Source of the DNA: Nocardia higoensis
Lineage (GTDB): Bacteria; Actinomycetota; Actinomycetes; Mycobacteriales; Mycobacteriaceae
Length of the DNA stretch: 64,000 nt
Assembly: GCF_015477835.1 (NCBI RefSeq)
Contig: NZ_JADLQN010000002.1
Location: 124,001 to 188,000 of the forward strand
Direction: 5' to 3'
This document shows, one piece after another, positions 56,821 through 64,000 of the stretch. Numbering within the stretch: the stretch's first letter is position 1; every line of letters starts with the position of its first letter. The translations under genes and the position numbers were made by a program. Below the pieces are notes generated by a model. That model searched no databases and had not been told where the DNA came from. It was given only the letters and a program-made list of their open reading frames with translations.

Positions 56821-57228
56821 ATCGAGCCGGAAGTCGGCGAAGTCGAAACCCGGCGCGACGACGCAGCTCACCAGGACGTGCCGGTCGTCAAGGGGTCGGG
56901 CCGACTGGCTGATGCCGCCCGGCACGATCACCTGCGGCTGCTGGCCCGCCGCGAGATCTGGGCCGAGAACGACCTGGCGTTCACCGATCTCGAGCACGAG
57001 CGGACCGCCGTCGTGCCAGAACCACAGTTCGTCCGAGCGGACCGTGTGCGGTGCGGAGTGTTCGCCGGGCATCAGCAGGAACAGGATCGCGGTGGCGGCG
57101 GCGCGCGGGCCGGGATAGCCGTTCGGGGTGAATTCGACAGGACTGCGCCAGGTTTCGCGGTACCAGCCCCCTTCGGGGTGCGGGCGTAGGTCGAGAGCGG
57201 CGGCCGGGGCCGGACGATCATCGGTCAT
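56818..57228 (-). CDS. Cupin DUF985 protein
   Basis: 136 residues. LRPHPEGGWYRETWRSP is the DUF985 signature, followed by cupin motifs TAILFLLMPGEHSAPHTVRSDELWFWHDGGPLVLEI and VPGGISQSARPLDDRHVLVSCVVAPGFDFADFRL. Cupin fold proteins of this family have no settled role; His and Glu in the HTVRSDELW motif may bind metal or sugar. ATG 57228. It lies just behind fadE33 in the same direction with 37 bases between, so could be read through from the fadD3 operon. Confidence 0.9.
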   Translation of the reverse strand: MTDDRPAPAAALDLRPHPEGGWYRETWRSPVEFTPNGYPGPRAAATAILFLLMPGEHSAPHTVRSDELWFWHDGGPLVLEIGERQVVLGPDLAAGQQPQVIVPGGISQSARPLDDRHVLVSCVVAPGFDFADFRLD

Positions 57229-57265
57229 CGTCCGACTTTAGGCCGCCGCACCCGTGCGTAGTGGT

Positions 57266-58321
57266 TCAGGCCGCCGCGGGCCGCCGCGCCGCGCCGAACA
57301 GCTGGGCGTCGCCGTGGGCGCGCTTGAAGAACAGATGCGCGTCGTGTTCCCAAGTGATCGCGATGCCGCCGTGCAATTGCACCGTCTCGGCGACCACGTC
57401 GGTGAAGGCCCGCGAGCAGTGCGTGCGCGCGACCCAGACATCCTCGGCGGCCGAGGCGGCGCCGGTCGCCAGCGATTCGGTGGCCAGTCGTGACACCGAT
57501 TCCGCCGATTCCACCAGGACGTACATGTCGGCCATGCGGTGCTTGAGGGCCTGGAAACTGCCGATCACCCGGCCGAACTGCACGCGGGACTTGGTGTATT
57601 CCACCGTCGTCTCGAGACAGCGCCGGGCCGCGCCGACCTGTTCGGCGGCAAGAGCGGCCCACGCGATCTCGCGCAGCTTGCGAGTGAGTTCGGCGCAATC
57701 GCCGGCGCCGAGGCGGCGGGCGGGCACCGACGCGAAGCTCACTTCGGAGAGCTTGCGCGTCGGATCGAGAGCGGGCACCGTCCGCCGGGTGACGCCCTCG
57801 GCGTCGGCGTCGACCTCGAACCAGCCGGTCGCGGTGACCACGATCAGCGTGCCCGCGCCGGTCGCGTCGAGCACGTAGTGGGCGGTGCCGTCGAGGGTGT
57901 CGCCCTCAGCGCGCACCCCCGGTTCGTCCCAGCCGCGCGGCCCGGCCCAGCACACCGCGAGGGTGCGCGAACCTTCGGCGACCTCGGGCAGCAGCCGTTC
58001 ACAGGCCTCGGTGTCGCCGGACAGCAGCAGCGCCTGCACACCGAGCACCGCCGAGCCCAGCATCGGTACCCCGGCCAGCGTGCGGCCGAGTTCGCCCACC
58101 ACGAGCAGGGATTCGACCAGGCTCGCGCCGACGCCACCGTATTCCTCGGGGATCGCCAGCGCGGCCACGCCGATCTGTTCGCACAGCAGCCGCCACAGGG
58201 CGGGGTCATAGCCGAGGTCGGTGTCCATGGCCGCGCGCACCGATTCCGGCTTGGCGTGCTTGGTCAGCAGCGCGCGCACCGAATCGGCGAATTCTCTGCG
58301 TTCGGTCTCGTCGAGGCTCAT
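57266..58321 (-). CDS. fadE33: Acyl-CoA dehydrogenase FadE33-like
   Basis: 351 residues from ATG 58321 (MSLDETERREFADSVRALLTKHAKPESVRAAMDTDLGYD). Typical parts: ALAIPEEYGGVGASLVESLLVVGELGRTLAGVPML, GAARRCLETTVEYTKSRVQFGRVIGSFQALKHRMADM and C-terminal VQLHGGIAITWEHDAHLFFKRAHGDAQLFG. In mycobacteria FadE33 pairs with FadE30 (described, as I recall, as IpdE2 and IpdE1) in oxidising the HIP-CoA side chain. Here too both are present, flanking fadD3. ATGA overlap with fadE32. KstR2 control through the fadD3 promoter is inferred. Confidence 0.88.
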   Translation of the reverse strand: MSLDETERREFADSVRALLTKHAKPESVRAAMDTDLGYDPALWRLLCEQIGVAALAIPEEYGGVGASLVESLLVVGELGRTLAGVPMLGSAVLGVQALLLSGDTEACERLLPEVAEGSRTLAVCWAGPRGWDEPGVRAEGDTLDGTAHYVLDATGAGTLIVVTATGWFEVDADAEGVTRRTVPALDPTRKLSEVSFASVPARRLGAGDCAELTRKLREIAWAALAAEQVGAARRCLETTVEYTKSRVQFGRVIGSFQALKHRMADMYVLVESAESVSRLATESLATGAASAAEDVWVARTHCSRAFTDVVAETVQLHGGIAITWEHDAHLFFKRAHGDAQLFGAARRPAAA

Positions 58322-59328
58322 GCGATGCCCCGTTCCCGCCGCAGCTCGGCGGCGATGCGGGCGCGATGCGCGGCGGCGGTGCCCCAGGCCGAGCGCAGCG
58401 CGGTGACCCTGGTCAGCCACAGCGACAGGTCGTATTCGGCGGTGTAGCCGATCGCGCCGTGCACCTGCAGCGCCGCGCGGGCGGCGGAGTAGGCGGCCTC
58501 GTCGCAGGCCACGGCGGCGGCGGAGACGTCGCGGGAGCGGGTCGGGTCCTCGAAGGTCAGCGCGGCCCGGTGCAGCAGCGGTTCGGCCAGGTCGAGGGCG
58601 ATGAGGACGTCGGCGAGCTTCTGCTTGACCGCCTGGAACTCACCGATCGGCTTGCCGAACTGCTTGCGCTGCTTGGCGTATTCGGTGGCGGCGTGCAGCA
58701 GGGCCCGGCCCGCGCCCCATTGCTGGGCCGCCGAGGCCAGGACACCGGCGTCGAACGCGCGGGCCGCGGCCGTACGCACCTGCTCGCCCTCGGCCACGAT
58801 CTCGCCCGCCTCGACGGTGAACAACCGGCGGGCCGGGTCGATCGAGCGGATCGCCGCGCCGGGCGTGCCCACCGAGAGGGTGTCGCCGGAGACGAGCAGA
58901 ACCAGCTCGGCCTCGTCGGCGTCGACCGCGACGGCCCGGCCGCCCGGCTCGGCGAACGCGACGGTGCCCAGTGTCGATCCAGCGGCGATGCCGGGCAGCC
59001 AACGTTGCGCGGGCCCGGAATCCGGAAGCGATTGCAGCAGTGCGGGAATGGCGGCGGCGCTCTCGGCAAGCGGGCCGGGCGCGGCGGCGCGGCCGAGTTC
59101 GACGAAGGCGACCACCAGGTCGATCGGCTCCGCGGCCGCGCCGTCGTGATCCTCGCCGATCGCCAGGCCGAGCACGCCCTGTTCGGCGAGCTGGCCGATC
59201 AGCGCGCGACCGGGCGCGCGGTCACCGGCCGACCACGCACGCACCGCCGCGGGCGCGCGCCCGCTGTCGAGCAGTTTGCGCACGCTGCCTGCGAAGTCGA
59301 GCTGTTCGGGGCTGAGCGCGAACCTCAT
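58318..59328 (-). CDS. fadE32: Acyl-CoA dehydrogenase FadE32-like
   Basis: 336 residues from ATG 59328 (MRFALSPEQLDFAGSVRKLLDSGRAPAAVRAWSAGD). LLHAATEYAKQRKQFGKPIGEFQAVKQKLADVLIALDLAEPLLHRAAL and LQVHGAIGYTAEYDLSLWLTRVTALRSAWGTAAAHRARIA are dehydrogenase C-terminal motifs. Short form, lacking the SEPxxGSD loop, so likely a subunit of a heteromeric enzyme with the adjacent FadE31, which it overlaps (ATGA). Acts in HIP (C/D-ring) catabolism. Confidence 0.88.
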   Translation of the reverse strand: MRFALSPEQLDFAGSVRKLLDSGRAPAAVRAWSAGDRAPGRALIGQLAEQGVLGLAIGEDHDGAAAEPIDLVVAFVELGRAAAPGPLAESAAAIPALLQSLPDSGPAQRWLPGIAAGSTLGTVAFAEPGGRAVAVDADEAELVLLVSGDTLSVGTPGAAIRSIDPARRLFTVEAGEIVAEGEQVRTAAARAFDAGVLASAAQQWGAGRALLHAATEYAKQRKQFGKPIGEFQAVKQKLADVLIALDLAEPLLHRAALTFEDPTRSRDVSAAAVACDEAAYSAARAALQVHGAIGYTAEYDLSLWLTRVTALRSAWGTAAAHRARIAAELRRERGIA

Positions 59329-60467
59329 CGGCTGCTCCCTCTCGGTAGACCGAGCAGCCGCTCGGCGATGATATTGCGCTGGATCTCGTTGGTGCCCGCG
59401 TAGATCGGGCCCGACAGCGAGAACAGGTAGCCGTCGGTCCACGCGCTCGCTTCCTCGGCCCGCGCGCCGAGCACGTCCAGCGCGGTCTCGTGCATGGCGA
59501 TGTCGAGTTCGGACCAGAACACCTTGGTGATGGAGGATTCCGCGCCCAGCTTGCCGCCCTCGTTCAGGCGGGTGACGGTGCCCCAGGTGTGCAGGCGGTA
59601 GGCCTCGCTGCGGATCCACGCGTCGACCACCCCGTCGCGGGTGGCGGTGTCGGATTCGTCGGCGTGCTCGGCCCACAGGTCGATCAGCCTGCTCGCGGTC
59701 GCGGTGAACCGGCCGGGACTGCGCAGCGAGAGGCCGCGCTCGTTGCTGGAGGTGCTCATCGCCACCCGCCAGCCCTCGCCGGGCGCGCCGATGACGTCGC
59801 GATCGGGGACGAATACCTCGTCGAGGAAGATCTCGGCGAAACCGGGCTCACCGTCGAGCTGGGGGATCGGCCGCACCGACACGCCCTCGGCGGTGAGCGG
59901 GAACATCACGTAGGTCAAGCCCTTGTGGCGTTCGGCTTCCGGGTCGCTGCGGAACAGGCCGAAAGCCCAGTCCGCGAACGTCGCCCGCGAACTCCAGGTC
60001 TTCTGCCCGCTGAGCAGCCAGCCGCCCTCGGTGCGCCGCGCGGTCGAGCGGATGCCTGCCAGGTCGCTGCCCGCCTCCGGCTCCGACCAGGCCTGCGCCC
60101 AGATGTCGTCGCCGCGCGCCATGCGCGGCATGATCCGGTCGAGTTGTTCCTTTGTGCCGTGCTCGAACAGCGTCGGCGCGAGCAGGAAGATGCCGTTCTG
60201 GCTGACCCGCCCCGGGGCCTGCGCGGCGTAGTACTCCTGCTCGAAGAGCACCCAGTCGAGCAGCGAGGAGTCGCGACCGCCGTACTCCTGCGGCCACGCG
60301 ACCACCGAGAGCCTGGCCTCGGCCAGCGTGCGCTCCCACTCGCGGTGCGCCTCGAAGCCCTCGGCGGTGTCCATCGAGGGCAGCGGCTGCGCGGGCTTGT
60401 TCGCGGCCAGGAACTCCCTGACCTCCCGTTGGAATTCTCGCGCCGCCTGATCCAGATCCAAATCCAT
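59325..60467 (-). CDS. fadE31: Acyl-CoA dehydrogenase FadE31-like
   Basis: 380 residues with full dehydrogenase motifs: AQAWSEPEAGSDLAGIRSTARR, SGQKTWSSRATFADWAFGLFRSDPEAERHKGL and GPIYAGTNEIQRNIIAERLLGLPRGSSR. N-terminus MDLDLDQAAREFQREVREFLAANKP. The complete FAD loop suggests it supplies the FAD site for the FadE31-FadE32 pair. Overlaps fadE32 (4 bases) and the hydratase gene (3 bases). Order fadD3-(hydratase)-fadE31-fadE32-fadE33 copies Rv3561-Rv3564 except for the extra gene. Confidence 0.9.
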   Translation of the reverse strand: MDLDLDQAAREFQREVREFLAANKPAQPLPSMDTAEGFEAHREWERTLAEARLSVVAWPQEYGGRDSSLLDWVLFEQEYYAAQAPGRVSQNGIFLLAPTLFEHGTKEQLDRIMPRMARGDDIWAQAWSEPEAGSDLAGIRSTARRTEGGWLLSGQKTWSSRATFADWAFGLFRSDPEAERHKGLTYVMFPLTAEGVSVRPIPQLDGEPGFAEIFLDEVFVPDRDVIGAPGEGWRVAMSTSSNERGLSLRSPGRFTATASRLIDLWAEHADESDTATRDGVVDAWIRSEAYRLHTWGTVTRLNEGGKLGAESSITKVFWSELDIAMHETALDVLGARAEEASAWTDGYLFSLSGPIYAGTNEIQRNIIAERLLGLPRGSSR

Positions 60468-61437
60468 CAGGCTGTCCCGTTCTTCTCTGCGGCACCGGCT
60501 TTTTCCGAAGAACCGTTCTGCCCAGCGCTGTTCTCGTCGGTACTGTTCGTGTCAGCGGCGTTCTTCTCGGAGACGGTCGCCGTATCGCGCATGCTCCTGG
60601 CGTTCATCCCGCCCAGCGAATCCGCGCCGACCTCGGCATTGTGCGCGTGCGCGAAGTGATGCAGGCCGAACACCGAGTCCATGCCCGCGCGCATGCCCAT
60701 CAGATCCTCGGCCTGGTTGACCGCCTTCTTGGTCAACGCCAGCCCGAAACGCGGCATGGCGGCGATCTTCTCGGCCAGCGCGAATGTCTCGGCCTCCAGA
60801 TCCGCGCGCGGCACCACCCGGTTCACCATGCCCCACTCCTTGGCCGTCGCGGCGTCGAAGCGGTCACCGGTGTAGAGGAACTCCTTGGCCTGACGCGGCC
60901 CGAGCATCCACGGGTGGGCGAAGTACTCCACGCCCGGAATGCCCATGCGCACCACCGGATCGGAGAAGAAGGCGTCCTCGGAGGCCACGATCAGGTCGCA
61001 CACCCAGGCCAGCATGAGCCCGCCGGCGATGCACGCGCCCTGCACCATGGCGATGGTCGGCTTGGGAATCTCCCGCCACCGCCGGCACATGCCCAGGTAG
61101 ACCTCGGACTCGCGCGCGAAACGCTGATCGCCGCCCGCCTTGTCGACGTGGTCCCACCACAGCACGGCCTTGTTCTCGTAGCGCACGTGATGGTCGCGCC
61201 CGGGGGTGCCGATGTCGTGGCCCGCGCTGAAATGCTTGCCGTTGCCCGCCAGCACGATCACCCCGACCTCGTCGTCCTCGACCGCGCGCACGAAGGCCGC
61301 GTCCAGGGCGTAGGTCATCACCGAGTTCTGCGCGTTGCGGTAGTCGGGCCGGTTCATCGTGATGACGGCGACTCGGCCGCGCCGCTCGTAGGTGACTACC
61401 TCACCTTCGTCGGGCACCCCGGCGGGTTGGTCTGACA

Positions 61438-61438
<1 letters not shown>
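60467..61438 (-). CDS. Enoyl-CoA hydratase inserted in the fadD3 operon
   Basis: 323 residues of the crotonase family: YERRGRVAVITMNRPDYRNAQNSVMTYALDAAF, VIVLAGNGKHFSAGHDIGTPGRDHH, ACIAGGLMLAWVCDLIVASEDAFFSDPVVRMGIPGVEYFAHPWMLGPRQAKEFLYTGDRFDA. In typical hydratases the second catalytic acid is Glu; here the loop reads PGVEYF, so one Glu is plausible. The last ~45 residues (SMRDTATVSEKNAADTNSTDENSAGQNGSSEKAGAAEKNGTA) are a polar low-complexity tail unusual for the family. TAATG overlap with fadD3. Not between fadD3 and fadE31 in M. tuberculosis. Confidence 0.88.
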
Positions 61439-63006
<1,568 letters not shown>

Positions 63007-63068
63007 CACGGATTTCCTCACCGTCGGTGCGCGTGCCGGTCGGAGCCGACTCGAGCAGCGCTCTACAA

Positions 63069-63082
63069 AGCAAGTGCTTGGT
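63069..63082. promoter_or_regulatory. KstR2 operator between fadD3 and fadE30
   Basis: AGCAAGTGCTTGGT fits AnCAAGnnCTTGnT exactly. KstR2, the HIP-CoA responsive TetR repressor, is not in the window and must be encoded elsewhere. Controls both divergent genes. Confidence 0.9.
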
Positions 63083-63095
63083 AGGTTATCCTACC
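63080..63095. promoter_or_regulatory. Palindrome GGTAGG-TTAT-CCTACC at the fadE30 start
   Basis: Perfect 6+4+6 palindrome overlapping the end of the KstR2 box by three bases and ending three bases before the GTG of fadE30. TAGGTT inside it could be the -10, which would make fadE30 leaderless. Confidence 0.45.
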
Positions 63096-63098
63096 GAC

Positions 63099-64000
63099 GT
63101 GGTTGCGATCCAGACCTCAGAATCCAGTACCGCCGCACAGGACGCGCGGTTTTGCGCGGAAGTGCGCGCATGGCTGGCGGACAATCTCGACGGAGAATTC
63201 CGTGACCTGCGCGGACTCGGTGGCCCAGGCCGCGAACACGAGGCCTTCGACGAACGGCTCGCGTGGGACCGGCACCTGGCCGCGGCGGGGTGGACCTGCC
63301 TGGGCTGGCCGGAGGAATACGGCGGGCGCGCCGCCAGCGTGCGCCAGCAGGTGATCTTCCACGAGGAATACGCCAAGGCGAACGCGCCCGCGCGCGTCTC
63401 GCACGTGGGCGAGGAACTGCTCGGCCCCACCCTGCTCGCCTTCGGCACCGAGGAACAGAAGCGCCGCTTCCTGCCCGGCATCCGCAATGTCACCGAACTG
63501 TGGTGCCAGGGCTATTCCGAGCCGGGCGCGGGTTCGGATCTGGCCGCCATCACCACCGCCGCCCATCTCGACGGCGATCAGTGGTCGATCAACGGGCAGA
63601 AGATCTGGACCTCGCTGGCACATGTCGCCGACTGGTGTTTCGTGGTCGCGCGCACCGAGAAGGGCTCGAGCAGGCACAAGGGCCTGTCGTACCTGCTGGT
63701 GCCGATGAACCAGCCCGGCATCGAGGTGCGCCCGATCATCCAGCTCACCGGCACCTCGGAATTCAACGAGGTGTTCTTCGACGACGCGCGTACCGATGCC
63801 GATCTCGTCGTCGGCGAACCGGGCGACGGCTGGCGGGTGGCGATGGGCACCCTCGCCGTCGAGCGCGGCATCTCCACCCTTGGTCAGCAGATCCGATTCG
63901 CCAGGGAACTGGCCGATATCGAAGACCTGGCCAAGCGCACCGGCGCGGTCGAGGACCCACTACTGGCCGACCGCATCGACCGCGCCTGGGTGGGCTTGCG
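63099..64000 (+). CDS. fadE30: Acyl-CoA dehydrogenase FadE30-like (5' part, runs off the window)
   Basis: At least 300 residues without a stop: VRAWLADNLDGEFRDLRGLGGPGREHEAFDERLAWDRHLAAAGWTCLGWPEEYGGRAASVRQQVIF, QGYSEPGAGSDLAAITTAAHL and NGQKIWTSLAHVADWCFVVARTEKGSSRHKGLSYLL identify a dehydrogenase close to M. tuberculosis FadE30 (Rv3560c). Expected partner of FadE33 in HIP catabolism. GTG 63099 has no ribosome site and may be the first transcribed codon. Divergent from fadD3 with a KstR2 box in the 92-base gap. Confidence 0.9.
   Translation, partial: MVAIQTSESSTAAQDARFCAEVRAWLADNLDGEFRDLRGLGGPGREHEAFDERLAWDRHLAAAGWTCLGWPEEYGGRAASVRQQVIFHEEYAKANAPARVSHVGEELLGPTLLAFGTEEQKRRFLPGIRNVTELWCQGYSEPGAGSDLAAITTAAHLDGDQWSINGQKIWTSLAHVADWCFVVARTEKGSSRHKGLSYLLVPMNQPGIEVRPIIQLTGTSEFNEVFFDDARTDADLVVGEPGDGWRVAMGTLAVERGISTLGQQIRFARELADIEDLAKRTGAVEDPLLADRIDRAWVGL

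Overview
The window is GC-rich, densely coding DNA from a mycolic-acid actinomycete of the order Mycobacteriales. Nocardia is the most likely genus, with Rhodococcus-like relatives possible; this rests on protein resemblance and gene order, not on any search. The gene order follows the Mycobacterium tuberculosis stretch Rv3596c to Rv3560c: clpC, mhuD, an alpha/beta hydrolase, mutY, a carbonic anhydrase, radA, lpqE, carD, ispD, ispF, cysS, rlmB, kstR and then the steroid genes.

About 0.3-20 kb is conserved housekeeping: ClpC unfoldase, an orphan-looking histidine kinase, OsmC, MhuD haem oxygenase, MutY, carbonic anhydrase, RadA, LpqE, CarD, two MEP-pathway enzymes (IspD, IspF), CysS and an rRNA methyltransferase. 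Two small accessory insertions break it: a frameshifted TnpB element that abuts a headless MmyB-type regulator (5.7-7.7 kb), and a cobalamin-riboswitch-controlled cbtBA cobalt transport pair (7.9-9.1 kb).

About 20-28 kb holds an enoyl-CoA hydratase, an acyl-CoA dehydrogenase, a zinc-type ABC importer with a candidate Zur box, and a fused trehalose-6-phosphate phosphatase/GH15 enzyme.

From 28 to 64 kb three steroid modules are interleaved with unrelated genes. KstR sits divergent from an operon for the last side-chain steps (fadE34, chsE1, chsE2, chsH2, chsH1, ltp2). Ring A/B genes follow (kstD, a MaoC hydratase, a second flavoprotein dehydrogenase, kshA, hsaA-hsaD-hsaC-hsaB). The C/D-ring (HIP) genes are last (fadD3, an enoyl-CoA hydratase, fadE31, fadE32, fadE33, and divergent fadE30 running off the window). 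I can read KstR-type operators (TnnAACnnGTTnnA) at kstR/fadE34, at kstD and twice between hsaA and kshA, and one KstR2-type operator (AnCAAGnnCTTGnT) between fadD3 and fadE30.

Between the steroid modules lie a NUDIX hydrolase, a TetR regulator with twin operators facing a ZapE-like ATPase, a five-gene DUF4129/MoxR/DUF58 membrane cluster, a YjdM/PhnA zinc-ribbon protein, a complete YefM-YoeB toxin-antitoxin pair, a solitary degenerate YoeB-like gene, a solitary VapB-like antitoxin, and an ArsR/SRPBCC pair with its own palindrome. I see no CRISPR array, rRNA or tRNA gene. No strong undescribed system stands out; the best leads are small architectural oddities listed as findings.
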